From: Rhodamnia argentea
Taxonomy: Eukaryota; Streptophyta; Magnoliopsida; Myrtales; Myrtaceae
Length of the DNA: 64,000 nt
Assembly: GCF_020921035.1 (NCBI RefSeq)
Contig: NC_063151.1
Location: 27,782,934-27,846,933, forward strand
Direction: 5' to 3'
The notes under the pieces are model-generated. The model saw only the letters and a list, made by a program, of their open reading frames with translations, searched no databases and was not told the DNA's origin. The stretch's first letter is position 1. Each line of letters starts with the position of its first letter. Position numbers and translations under genes: made by a program. Positions 49,958 through 61,515 of the stretch are shown here, in pieces.

Positions 49958-51214
49958 TCTGTCTCAGGTAATGCTATCTTTTCTCTTATTATGCTCGGTA
50001 AGTAATGGCTTATCATAGTTCAGTGGAATGCCAAAAGTCAAATTTTTATGGTCTGATCCCTTATATGTGATGTGCCCTCTTTTTAATTTGACCCTGCAGC
50101 GAAGGAATGGACTCAGATGTATGCTAGTGGCGCTTGATGACTTGGAGGAAAAACTTCTTCCAATCGAAATGATCATCTCTGTGTGACCGAAGGAACACAT
50201 CCCTAGCTCAAAATCGGCTTTCTAGCTCACCTGAAGCCCCATGGCCTTACTTGTTTCTGAATCAAGTCTTTTGTATTCGAACAACTTGAGTTAGCCAATG
50301 AATTACGTCTTTTCTGACTAAAAGAAAAAGGAAAAGAAAAAGAAAAATCTCTTCCCCTCTCGACTTCAGACAGAAATGAGAAGAAATGCTATGCCCGTTT
50401 GATGTTGGATGTTCTTGCATATCCACACGGAGAATTAACGGTGTGGATAACTGTGTTCCCTGTTCCTCATGCTGGATAATTGCAGCTTTATCTTTCTTCT
50501 CTAAGTACCTTACCGGTGGATTGGACTGAATAGGAGGTAGTCATCATCCATTAGGAAGATAACATTAGATGTATTTTTCTCCTTGATGTGTATATTTTCA
50601 GCTTCCAGTAAAGTAGTAGGTCCGTCTCAGACTCTCCAACAGCGTTGTTGTCCAGGGCTTGTACCTGAAATTACTCCCCGTTTGATGCATTAAACCTCCA
50701 TTTGGGTAAAAAGATGAGCATGTGTTCGATGCGAGTTATCTCGACGGGCACCAGACCAGTTGATCTTTAAAATGCCCTTACAAATCGGCTTTCGCCCATA
50801 ATCACTTCCTGATCGAAACAAATTCAGAGCTTTCTTGTAGCATCAGATGTCGTGTCTGGGGTTAGCGCGGCAAACCGGGTGTTTAAAGCCATTAGTAATG
50901 TACTTATCAAAGCCAATGTCAAACTGCAGTAGTACAGGTATCCCCACGGCGGACAGGAATCGAATCTCGATCTTCAATCGCCTCCTTACTAGTTCCCAAT
51001 ATTACCTCTTCTTCGCCCTACTACAATATGCAATCTGCCGCTTGTTTCCGACGAGGATTTCATGTCACTGATTTGTTCCACACATGATCAGTTGCACCAG
51101 GAGAACTTTTGACGGCTATTAAAAAAAAAAACAGAACATTGACCTAATGATCATTCCAATGTACTGATGCTTCTGAGGACCACGAACTTTCATAGTTGTT
51201 CTTATTCCCCCAAC
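49958..51214. repeat. Duplicated block, copy 2
   Basis: Collinear with 48228-49380. It starts with the last ~10 bases of a copied exon 7 and its donor site, continues through a copied intron 7, a complete terminal exon and 3' flank, and runs up to about 140 bases before the DUF538 start codon. It contains a few insertions, for example 'aaaaggaaaagaaaaag' near 50330. Confidence 0.9.
50100..50137 (+). pseudogene. Second copy of the UBC36 terminal exon, splice-competent in appearance
   Basis: Preceded by the same CCCTGCAG acceptor as exon 8. The sequence is open in the required phase and encodes KEWTQMYASGA plus stop, one residue longer conserved (final Ala) than the first copy when compared with the Arabidopsis C-terminus I recall. 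Joining exon 7 (donor at 48241) to this site would give another 153-aa protein. It could be an alternative last exon or just a relic; expression data are needed to decide, so 'pseudogene' is provisional. Confidence 0.6.
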
Positions 51215-51352
51215 CATTCTTTTTTCCTTTTGGCCAGTATTCAGCAGCGGGGTTAAGCTAAGTCGCACCTTGTAAATCTTCCGATAGCTTCTAAAATCCT
51301 TACCAGTAGATATAGCTCGCAGAGCTCGGGACAGACACATCCCTGAAGGGCC

Positions 51353-51834
51353 ATGGCGGAGAGAGAAGGAGCAACCATCAAGAAGGGCCAAGAAGCTCTC
51401 CAGTGGATACTCTCCCTCTACGAACAGAATGAACTCCCGGTCGGGCTTCTGCCTTTCGAGGAATTGATCGAGGTGGGTTAGAGAGGACCGGGTACATGTG
51501 GATCCACGAAGAGAAGCGGATCGAGCTCACGTTCAAGAAGATAGGGAGGCTGGTCAGTTACGACGCCGAGATGTCCGGCTACCTACAGAGGAAGAGGATC
51601 AGGAAGCTCAAGCGGGTGAAGGCCAAGAACCTCATGAGCTGGACCCCTTGCGGCAAGATCGTGGTCGACGACCCGCCCACCAGGAAGATCCAGTTCAAAA
51701 CCATCAGTGGCCTCACCGACATCTACCCCGTCAGGGCCTTTGCCACCCTTGACAGATCGTCGTCGCGATCGATGTCATTGTTCTGTCTGGCTTTAGATTT
51801 GAAAGCTTATGAAGCTTGGTCCATGAAGCAATAA
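51353..51834 (+). pseudogene. DUF538 protein gene with a one-base frameshift
   Basis: From the ATG at 51353 the frame reads MAEREGATIKKGQEALQ and LPVGLLPFEELIEVG, then hits TAG at about 51478-51480. The rest of the DUF538 domain resumes one base out of phase at once: RTGYMWIHEEKR, FKKIGRLVSYDAEMSGYL, KNLMSWTPCGKIVVDDPP and FKTISGLTDIYPVRAF. A single missing base in the Tyr codon of the family's E-V-G-Y motif explains both the stop and the frame change. The C-terminus also runs on past the usual end. The gene is intronless. DUF538 proteins are small plant proteins with a beta-barrel fold of uncertain role. It may be a recent pseudogene or a sequencing error. Confidence 0.88.
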
Positions 51835-52047
51835 CAAGGCATTTGCATATATATAGAAGTAGAGAGGTTAACGGGAAAAACTTTTTTTTTTTTCTTGGTT
51901 ATAAATTCATGGACGTCGCATACAATGTCATGGCCTCAGTATTGCCAAGAAATTGAAAATTGGAATTCTACCCCCCAACTTTCAGTTAATTTAGAATATT
52001 GGCAAAAAGTGGCCCGCCACGCCCACAATTTGGTCCCTCATCCTCGT

Positions 52048-52644
52048 CTAATACCCCAGGTCTAGAGGGAAGACACCCATGTCGATGAGGACTTGCTTGC
52101 AGTTGGGCAGGGACTCCTTCTTGGTGAAGGCGAGCGGGTTGGCGTAGCGGACCGCCTGGGCGACGCCGTTCTTATTGGTGAGAGCCACTCTAGCGTTGTG
52201 TACGGCACCTTCCAAGAGCGAGCTGCACTCGGGGTCGCTGCTCTCGACCAATTGCAGCTCGCAAATCTCCTCCTCGTGGTCCCCATCGATGACTAGCTTG
52301 TACTCGCCGCTCTTGTCGGTGACCGCCTCGGCCGACAGAGTGAGGACCCCGGAGGTACGGTTGTGGCATTCCAAGCGGACCTTGGAATCTGCGACAAAAC
52401 CGACATAGCTCTCGTCAGACATTAAGTTTTCAGGCTTGTCCGACGACGAGGATAACATGCATCAACGTTTGTAACAGTTACCTGCTAGACCGTAGCTGGC
52501 TTTGGTTTCGAAGTCGACGCGGCAGGTGTCGCAGTAGACCTTGCCGATGACGGAGAACTGCTCTTGGCCATAGGCGAAGCCGAGGAGGGAGGAGAGGCAG
52601 AGGGCGGTGGCGACGAGAGCGGCGGCCTCGAAAGTTCTCGCCAT
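52048..52644 (-). CDS. Ole e 1-like (pollen allergen/extensin family) secreted protein, 2 exons
   Basis: Exons are 52644-52482 and 52388-52048; the frame gives 167 aa. A signal peptide of about 26 residues (hydrophobic VATALCLSSLLGFAYG) precedes QEQFSVIGKVYCDTCRVDFE, the Ole e 1 signature region. Further cysteines (in RLECHN, EEEICEL, DPECSS and LPNCKQV) match the six-cysteine pattern of the family. The protein is expected in the cell wall or apoplast; members occur in pollen and also in vegetative tissue. Closest in form to the SAH7-type group. The biochemical role is not known. The gene is intact, in contrast to the fragment at 49824-49890. Confidence 0.93.
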
Positions 52645-52722
52645 TATTGGTATGGTCTCCTTTGTCGATTGGCTTCTTGAGATGCTAGAGAAGGCTTGCG
52701 TTGATCGATGGGGGGAAAAAGC

Positions 52723-52730
52723 TTTTTATA
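52723..52730 (-). promoter_or_regulatory. TATA box of the Ole e 1-like gene
   Basis: The minus strand reads TATAAAAA here, 80 bases before the start codon. This puts transcription start near 52697 and leaves a leader of about 50 bases. Confidence 0.65.
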
Positions 52731-53630
52731 CAAGTCCAGGAGGGAGAGGGAGGGCGTCAATCTTGCGTTGGAGCTTGAATTAAGGGAAGAAGAGGAGCAA
52801 AACCCGCTCTCTATTCAAGGTGACAAATGCCGCCACCTTTCTTTTAGGATCATGTAACAGCCTTGTTACCTCTAAATTTGGTCAAAGGACAATAGCCACC
52901 AACCAAATAGGTGCAAAAACTCGCTCTCTACTCGTGTGGATTTAGAAGAGCCGGAAGATTTTCGCGAACGGACGCGTCGTAACGTGTGTAGAGAAAAGCC
53001 GGTAAGTCGCTACCAAAGTTGGTAATTCGGTAACGATCGAATAAAATAGGAACGGTATATTTTAGACTGTAATTTATTAAGATCATAAAACTGCTGAGAT
53101 TTCACTTTGAATTCATAGGGCAACATAATTTTCATTGCCTCATAGGTGATAAAATAGGGATGGTATATTTTAGACGGTAATTTTTCTATTCAGCTTTGAC
53201 CCTTTAAAAAAAAAAAATCGAGTGACAATTAGCAACACAATGCATAGCATATTAGAAGTTAAAAAAAAGTTACGAGATTAATTCAAAACGCAATGAATGA
53301 AATGGAGGACGTATCGAATTTCTCTTTCAGCATAAATGGAGGTTTGACAGAAGAAAAGAGAGCAAAGCATTGGAGGAGTAAAGTGCTTTGCAATGTAAAC
53401 TATGACTAATGGCAAAAATTAGACATTGCTTTGGTAAGGTTGGCCACAATAAAGACGACAGCAATAAAGCTTTCAAAACAACAATAATTCGCAGGATGAA
53501 TCGCTTTATGTAATTTTATATTATAGAGTCGTACCCGACCCCAAAATCTCTCTTGGATATCGTCATAATGGTAAGCTTAGTCCTTACCATCAATGGGGCC
53601 GTCTTAGGTTCACTTTTAAGTTGGCTTAAT
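52731..53630. other. Intergenic with two near-copies of a ~30-base motif
   Basis: No gene. AAAATAGG(A/G)A(C/T)GGTATATTTTAGAC occurs at about 53044 and again at about 53151, a direct repeat some 107 bases apart. The rest is AT-rich. Confidence 0.5.
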
Positions 53631-54080
53631 TCCCTGTTATATCCCAAACTTTAGGTGAAGGCTTAATTCTGCATCTGAACTTTTTTTTTTTTGTATAAAA
53701 GAAACCCGCCCCGGATATTTTTTTTTGTCTGAAAATAAATCACCGACTTTAACTCTAGTCTCAAATTTGCCCGGAACTTTTTTTTTTTTGTCTAAAAAAG
53801 TCACAAGCTAATCTCAAATCTAGTCCCGTTAATCCTTTGTTCAAAACCATCATTAGTTGTTTGATGTGACATTTCCGCGTTAGCAAGATGATGTGGGAAA
53901 TTATTAAACCAAACCGTTCTTTTATACGAAAAACAGAGAAATTAGGGACGACTTACGGTGATTTTTTGAGGGAGAGCTAATGAGGGCAGATTTAAGACTA
54001 AAGTTAAACTTGGTAAACTTTTTTACGAAAAAAACAATTGGGATATTCTATGACCCTCAACTTGTGCTCTAAACTTTCCC
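53631..54080. repeat. Inverted-repeat element with poly-T subrepeats
   Basis: The left part holds three variants of AACTTTTTTTTTTTGTCTAA plus 'aaaagtcac'; the right part holds the complement (GGTAAACTTTTTTACGAAAA, 'tcttttatacgaaaaacag'). The outer ends share GATATTC/GTTATATCCC blocks in inverted orientation. A fold-back design like the elements at 30.6 and 60.3 kb, with a different unit. Confidence 0.5.
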
Positions 54081-57000
54081 AAATACGAACAAAATCAAAA
54101 TGAACACGATTAAGATGGATTAGATGATTTGGAAGCTTAAAAATCATGAGATCAAATATTTGATCCAAAAGGAGTCAAACTCTGTTAGAATGTGAAGTTC
54201 GTCCGTAGAATGAAATTATGGCCCTCAACTTTTCGTATAAAATTTCTTAAAAGAATTAGGGCTGGACCTAACATTGATTTTTTTTTTTCTTGAGATTAGG
54301 CCCTTTAAATTTCTTTCAATAATCATTGCTACGATTAGGATTGTGCATAACTCCCAGTCCAACCTTGAAACTGGATCAGACCGTCCTGAATCAATCAGTT
54401 CTTGGTGGTTTTGGAGAACCAGTCTCGTTTGTTGTTCCACATAAAGAACATGACCGAAGAACCGGCCAAGATTTCTTAATTTTGTCATTTTTATTCTAAA
54501 GCAAACCCTAGTCAATAAATTATTATTATTATAATATTTTAATGTTGGCAAATTTCCACTTATAGGGAATAAAAGAAATAAGACTGACCTAGTACGATAA
54601 TCTCTCTCTCTCTCTTATATACACAAATTTTTCTTTTCAGAAAGAATCAAACCGAATTATAAACATTAGTCAAGGGACATTAAATAGGCTTGAATCACCG
54701 TAGACTTTTCTCAGAAGTCATCTCTAAGATCTTGGAGTTTATTACCGAGTTGGATTAAACCCTATTTCTTTCAAAAGAATCCCAAATGGGCAAATTGTAC
54801 CATGTTTTGATTGAGTCCTCTGTGTCGAGCTTTCCTTCTTCTTTTTTCCTTCTTTCACTGGAGCAAGTTCGGCCACAAAAAAAAAAAAAAAGGTTGCAGA
54901 ACACACAGCAGTCGCAATGGCTTTTCACTGCCACTTGTCGACTTGCGGTAACATTAGAAAATGATATGATGTTGCGACTGCTAATTCTACTGTTATGTCA
55001 TGTCCATAAGGTAGAGAAAAAGAAATGGAAAGTAAAAAACCATTCATCGATCCGAGTCGCCAATGGCGTTTTGTGTTAATTTATCTTTACCATTCCGTAA
55101 AATAACATCATTGGTATGCGTGGAAAAGTGACAAATCTTCAAGAATCTGACTTTTCCAACCCCAAAAAGATAGGAAACAGTTTTTGTTAGCTTAATTGTA
55201 GCATTTCACTGGGAAATAATCAATCTGGTTTGTTGGTAGGAGGGCTATTTCATCGCCAAATTAGAGGACAAGAATAATTCTCTTTAGACCTTGAGAAATA
55301 TTTTTTCTTAATTTTCTCATATTTGCAACCTTCGGACCTTCCCATTTCAAATTCAAATAGAAAAGAAAAAAAATTGATTTTTTTCTCATATGAAAATATG
55401 AGATCGGTCCCTTTATTCCGATAAAATTAAACGCGGATTCTTCAATTATGAAATATGAGCGTCTAATCAACCTCGTTTTCTTGATAAGTGCATTATAACA
55501 ATCGCGCTCTCGCTGGATATTTTGCAGATTTAATCGAGGATTAATTAATGAGAATGACCTAACTAGTGTGCAACATCATTTCTAGTCTGGATATATCAGT
55601 CACAATCATAGGGTAAAGTTTTGACTTTCAGAGGCATCTATATCACGAGTTCTGTCATTCTCAATTTTGTTTGATTGGAAAGCTATCTAAAGCACGTTGC
55701 ATTATTGATGCATTATGCATAATTATCTGTTGATCAAACTCACTGCAAGTTGCAAAAATTAGATGCCTAACTATATCACGCTTCAATTTTGGCGACAAAT
55801 AATTTAACTAGTATGGTATTGCGTGACAAAATGAGAATTGGATGCTTAATTATCTTTGTGTGTGCGAAGGGGGATTATGGAGGGGGTTTGTGTTTGATGA
55901 TTCGATTTACCAATTAAACCCATCAGATTTTATACTAATGTGTCATTCACTTTAATGGGCTAGACTAAAGAAGCCAACTTACCTCACCAACAAAGAGGAT
56001 AATATTGTTTCATGAAGTGCCACTAGTTAATCTCATTTATCAATGTTAATATGACTCGTCTCGTATGAGACGACTATACAAATTTGGTGAATAAGTACGA
56101 ATATAAGAACTGTACGTATAAGTTAAAATGAGACGTGACAGATGCGGAATATGAGAAAGAATGGATGTGACATAAAGAAAGTTAAGGGCCGCAAAAGGCG
56201 GGGGGGATTACCTGCTTTTTGTGAGAGATTTTGCAAGATTTCTGCAGTACTATTAGATGATTTACATAGGGAAAGAATATCACCCCAACTCTCTAATTAA
56301 CCTTTTTTTTTTGGTCGGACTCTAATGAGCTTTTTAATCCGTAAAACATTCTCCTATTCGTGTGGTGAAAGCTTAAAGGAGAATGGGGGAAGCTAAGATG
56401 GGAATCGTCCTCTTATTACTAGAAAACCACCCTCGAATGCTATCGTCATCTTCATTTGTTTCATGTTAGAGAGAAACAATGCAAAGACACCATCCTCCAT
56501 TGATGCGCATCAACGACCGAAGGAGTAGAAACCCAATAGCCATGTCAAGTTAGAACTACACACAATCAGGGACAATAGCCATCTCAAAACCCTAGTTAAC
56601 TCCTAAGTTACGCTTTAATTTTCGTATATCTTCAATTTTGGGAGAAATGATTATACATCGCAAAGGGAAATTTAGTTTATCTAACTGGGGTTTCAGAAAT
56701 AAAAATCCTAATTCAGATCACGCTTAGTCTTTTTGGACAATTGATCCAAGCTCATCTAACCGTAATTAACATTTTACCTTTTGAGTAGGTCTTTTTGACT
56801 TTCAATTGGAGCACATATTACATCCGGGCTGCTCATAATACCTGTATTTGCGCTTGCTATGAGTATAATACGTATCTACTTGTACCGGAGTCAACTACAT
56901 GTGGAAATGATTTGCCACTTAAAGTGTTCATAGTCGTAGCTCCCATACATTTGTGCGTCGGTGCATATACAAGAAAGGAAAGTGAAGAAGTATATGCATG

Positions 57001-57667
57001 TTTCATGACAAACAAAGCTCGTTGTTTGGCATGGTGACAAAATCAAACTTGCTTGTTTGCCTGCACTTGTCAGCTAGACATCTGATTTACACTTCCGATT
57101 TTAACTCCCTCTAAAATGAGTAAATAAAAAAAACAAAAAACCTAAATTTTGAAAACATCTGAAAATGTTATATACGATTTTGCATGTCCATAATTTATTA
57201 TATAATTCGAAAGATTTCGCCTATTTCGAATTTTCATATAAATCAAAAGCGCAAGATCCGTGATATCCATAATATAGAAGTTAAAAGTTAAAAGAAAAGG
57301 TTGCTCTAGAAGATACATCTGTAAACAGTACATAACAATGATTGACGGGGAGACAGAAACAGAAGTGTACAAGACTACACGGTAATGCTCTGATTGTTAA
57401 TAATGCATTAGACATTAATTAAAGTGAGAAAATAACATGGATGAGGAAGAAAAAAGAGCTAAAGCACTTTCATGGGGACCATAGCATGTCTCCTCATCTT
57501 GCTCATTGATGTGAACATTTTTCTCTCCATTTCTTTAACCTCCTCTCCCATCTTCCCTCCTCCTCCACCTTTCTTTGTTCTCTTGAATAGCAAGTAGGGA
57601 TAAACTGATTCGTGTTATACCTACTACCGAAAACTTCCAAGAAAGTAAGAAAACCCTAGAGCACTAC
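54081..57667. other. Intergenic; upstream region of the LSH gene
   Basis: About 3.6 kb without a supported gene. A (TC)n tract is at 54600-54615. Small open frames (54225-54551, 54786-55079, 56795-57037) have no recognisable domain. The last ~200 bases contain a CT-rich leader (57525-57590). Confidence 0.5.
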
Positions 57668-58216
57668 ATGTCAATCGAAAAGGGGAAAGGCATGGCTGAA
57701 GGATCGTCGAGATCTACTGCTTCCCCAGATGATCAACACCACCAGCAAAGGGGGCTTCCGCCGAGTCGTTATGAGTTGCAGAAAAGGAGAGATTGGAATA
57801 CCTTTGGACAGTACTTAAGCAATCAAAGACCCCCCATCCCGATCTCACAATTCAATTCAAACCATGTTCTTGAGTTCCTTCGCTACCTTGACCAGTTTGG
57901 GAAGACTAAAGTTCACTTGCACGGCTGCATCTATTTCGGGCAGCCCGAGCCGCCGGGCCCTTGCGCGTGTCCCCTGAGACAAGCTTGGGGAAGCCTTGAT
58001 GCACTCATCGGAAGGCTGAGAGCTGCTTATGAAGAGAACGGCGGTTTACCGGAAGCAAACCCGTTCGCTGGCGGCTCGATCCGGATTTACCTTCGCGAAG
58101 TTAAGGACTCTCAAGCTAAGGCACGAGGAATCCCTTATAAGAAGAAGAGCAGGAGAAGAAGTGCAACGAAGGCCAAAAATGATGCCTACAATAACATCCC
58201 TATCGGTGAATCTTGA
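57668..58216 (+). CDS. LSH10-like: ALOG-domain protein, LIGHT-DEPENDENT SHORT HYPOCOTYLS family
   Basis: A single-exon frame of 182 aa. The ALOG domain spans about residues 33-155: [55 protein letters not shown] and [14 protein letters not shown]. It has the zinc-ribbon insert with His83/His85, Cys87, Cys99 and Cys101, followed by the nuclear-localisation sequence KKKSRRR (158-164). ALOG proteins come from the DNA-binding domain of XerC/D-like recombinases of DIRS1-type retrotransposons and act in plants as nuclear developmental regulators of organ boundaries and inflorescence form. Tail and spacing fit the short LSH1/LSH10-type members. The ATG at 57692 (MAEGSS) is an alternative start; the first ATG is used here. 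Confidence 0.95.
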   Translation: MSIEKGKGMAEGSSRSTASPDDQHHQQRGLPPSRYELQKRRDWNTFGQYLSNQRPPIPISQFNSNHVLEFLRYLDQFGKTKVHLHGCIYFGQPEPPGPCACPLRQAWGSLDALIGRLRAAYEENGGLPEANPFAGGSIRIYLREVKDSQAKARGIPYKKKSRRRSATKAKNDAYNNIPIGES

Positions 58217-60261
58217 AGATCTTGCTTCTGCTTGAGTGTGGTAAAGTCTCTATTTCCCTAATTGATCAAACGTGTAACCATTGAAAGCGAAACTTGCTGT
58301 AGCATGAACTTGTTTCCCATCGAAATGATTTAGGTATAACGCTGCAGCGACGAGTAGGAGTGTGATGTCACTGATTTTTGAGAAGCCAAATTTTTGGCTT
58401 GAGAAGTTACTGACAACTTAAGCTTGAGAGCACTGATCTCCATTTGAAGAAACCCTAGCAAGTAGCTAGGTTCTTTAAAACCCTAATCTGCCTAGTATTA
58501 GGCTTGAGAAGAAGGACATTACGACACTTCTAAGCACTATTCTGTTTATTTAATTGCTTCTAGGAGTAAAGACATGAGATACCACATCACCTAGTCTCTC
58601 TATCTCTGCGCACGAGGTCTGCAAAGTCTGGTTTGCGCTTCTATTAGCTCGCCATCGAGTCCCAGCTGATGGTTAGAGATTCCAGACTATCTTTTGCTTG
58701 CCAGTTGCCCAGGATGAGCACAGCATCATCTAGCAGCAACTTTAGATCTCTAGTCCATAAATGAAATCTCATTTTAATTTGCTGTTGTTATGGTTCTTCT
58801 TGTCATCATTGCTATCATTCTCTTTGGTTTGCATAAGGCGGATAAGCATAATCTAGGCATTTTAGAGGAGGCTACCCATTGACCTGTTTAAACTATATCA
58901 CCGTATTATTTTGAGTTGTATCAATCAGGATTGGGGTATACTAATCACATGTAGCTCCATTCTACACATCTTTTCCGATAAACTTTGGTACTTTGATTTC
59001 TCTATTGCAGGGGAAGGCGAATCGAAGTAGCTTGCCGTGCATATTTCCCTTTATGAAAGGAAGGGTCTCTCGCATCAAATTCTATCCGTTTGCTATTTTT
59101 AGTATGTTGACATTTCTTCTTAATCGAGAACATGTTCCATGATATGTACTTCTTAGTTTATCGCCTATGTTTGAATGCGAGTGCCAAGGGCAACAATTGG
59201 AATGAATTTACATTTCTCCGTCTCTTTTCATGGTTAATCTGCCTGTTTTGACATTTCCTAGCAAAAGTTTTTTATGTCTCCATCTCTCTAGTATGTTTGT
59301 TATTTGACAAAACAAAATCCCCTATATATATATGTGTGTGTGTGTGTATACATATGCATACGTATAATTGATGTACAATTCATTGCATTAATGGTTGATC
59401 ATTCAGAATCTTTTGATCAGATTCTTCGTCCCAGAAAATTACCTTAATTTCCCAGAAGATGATAAGACAACTAACCAAAATAGACATGGTTTGGACTATC
59501 CCAGATGTTCCCCACTTAATTACGTTGTACCCCACAATTTCATCATGCAATCGGATCTTGGATTCTTTGAGTCTTTTCAGACAACATGTCCATTTTGACC
59601 TAATGAGAGCTTTTAAATGGATTGCAATCTGTTTTGCATCAAATAAAGCTATATATGTAGTCCTCCCACAAATGTTCCTTAGGGCTTAGGGAGAACCTTT
59701 TCACAGCTAATCTTCCACTAATGTCTTTGGTTCCGAAATGTCCATCTGATAAACCCCTCATGAGGTGAGGTGGCATTGGAGATTGAGCGTGTTTAGTTCT
59801 TGATTACATCTGACGAAAAGAATGAGCTTCGACCCTTAATTATCTCAGATTCATGAGATTTTTAACTTCTCTTCGATTCAACATACAAATGACCCTTGAG
59901 AGAACTGGAGCCATTAGACCAACAACAATTGTTTACGGATAAGTATTTTCCCAAGCGGCACCCAAACTAAAAACCTTTAAAATCTCACACCTACATTATA
60001 CACATCTCTCAGTCCATTGCTTCCGTTTGAATTTGTTGGCTTCGATCGACTGTCTTTGACTAAAAGAAGACTCACAGTCCTGTCCTTTGAACGGTTTCGA
60101 GTAATGATATAGCACATTAAAGGGTGATAATACTAATGCAATCTACGTTGAATGAGGAATGGTTATTGATGTTCAAACCAAAGAGGAAAATCTTAAGTTT
60201 TGAGAGCAGCAGAAGACAACTCTGACTATGTTCGCATTCCGGAAATATGAAATACATATGT
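58217..60261. other. Downstream of the LSH gene; no supported gene
   Basis: Likely 3' UTR in the first few hundred bases, possibly with a UTR intron up to about 59010 (an AG acceptor-like 'ctctattgcag' is at 58999-59009). A mixed (TA)n(TG)n microsatellite is at about 59320-59350. Confidence 0.45.
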
Positions 60262-60680
60262 GGGGATAGTTGTTCAAATAGTTCTAAACCTATTGTACAT
60301 CTGTCAATCAGTCCTAAATATTTCAATTGTGTCAATTCAGTCCTAAACATTTGGACGATTTGCCAATTTAGTCCTAAACCTCTTAATTGTGTTAATTTAG
60401 TCCTAAACCTTTTTGAAAATCTGTCAATTCAGTCATAAACCTATTATTTGGATAATTGGCCGAAGGATTGAAAAATTGTCGAAATATTTAAGACTAAATT
60501 GGCAAATAAAAAAAATGGCAAATCATCAAAATGTTTATGATTAAATTGGCACAATTGAAAAGTTTACGACAAAATTAGCAAATCGTCAAAAAATTTAAGA
60601 TTAAATTGACACAATCAAAAGGTTTATGACTGAATAGACCGCCATACATTATGTTTAGGACTTTTGGATCATTTTCCATG
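60262..60680. repeat. Fold-back element built from ~33-bp units, second copy
   Basis: The left arm (to about 60440) repeats TTTAGTCCTAAACCT plus 'cttaattgtgttaa' or 'gatttgccaa' five or six times. The right arm (60470-60680) carries the inverted unit, and its complement ends GGAAAATGATCCAAAAGTCC. Same architecture, unit and terminus as 30592-31045. Confidence 0.85.
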
Positions 60681-61150
60681 CATATGCATGTGCATGCATT
60701 AAATTTTCTTTCTTTAGTGTTTGGATGAACATCGAACTTGTTTGATAAAATTGAAAAATAAGTCGTGAATACTTAAGCCCAGATTGAAAGTGTTGACAAG
60801 TGTAATTAGTGAAAATAAAATTAAGAAGTTACCGGAATTTGTTAGTAATATTATTTATTTAGTGCTAAATATGTAATTTGTGAACATCACTGAAAGTTTG
60901 GGCAACGATCGGTAAGACTATCTACTAGACTGCAGTAGGCTTAGTCTAGGCCTCATTTGGAAACGAAGTCAACGTGGATGGCAATCTTGGGAGAAAACGC
61001 TTGATTCCTGTGGGTCCAAAGAAAAGGAACTGTAAATCTTTATTCCCTTTTCTAGTTTATTTTTCGCCGAATAAGGAAAACATCACCCTAAGATAAGATT
61101 TATGTCAGTTCTTTCCACTAAGATTGTCTTCACTTGGATGGGATTAATAA
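60681..61150. other. Intergenic; nothing recognised
   Basis: AT-rich, no open frame of note, no repeat recognised. Confidence 0.5.
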
Positions 61151-61515
61151 TTTAGGGGTGTCACTGGACCAATTCGGTTTTGTTTTTCGAAGAAATCAAA
61201 CCGAACTAATCGTTAGGATATAATTTTGAACTAAACCGAATCTTCCCATAACTGAATATGAACTGAATCAAAAATCCATTTCGATTTCATTTTCACTTTT
61301 TCTTTTCCGATTTTTATCTTCATTTTTGCTTTTCTTTTTAGAGGCCTGCCGGCCCTCAACCCCAGAAGATTTTCAGTGTGATTTGATTAGCCGAGCCGAG
61401 ATAATCGAACTAAAAAAAAAAAAAAGAATGGTTACTGAACCAAAAACCGAATCGAAATGAAATGCACAAAATTTTCAGTTCAATTCAGTTTTCCAATTCG
61501 GTTTTGACACATCTA
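61151..61515. mobile_element. Small TIR element (MITE-like), ~0.36 kb
   Basis: The left end TTAGGGGTGTCACTGGACCA is followed by 'attcggttttg'; the complement of the right end is TTAGATGTGTCAAAACCG, followed by 'aattgg'. The interior is full of 'aaccgaa' in both orientations, also able to fold. TAGGGGTGT-type ends are typical of plant hAT-like non-autonomous elements. The target duplication was not resolved. Confidence 0.6.
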
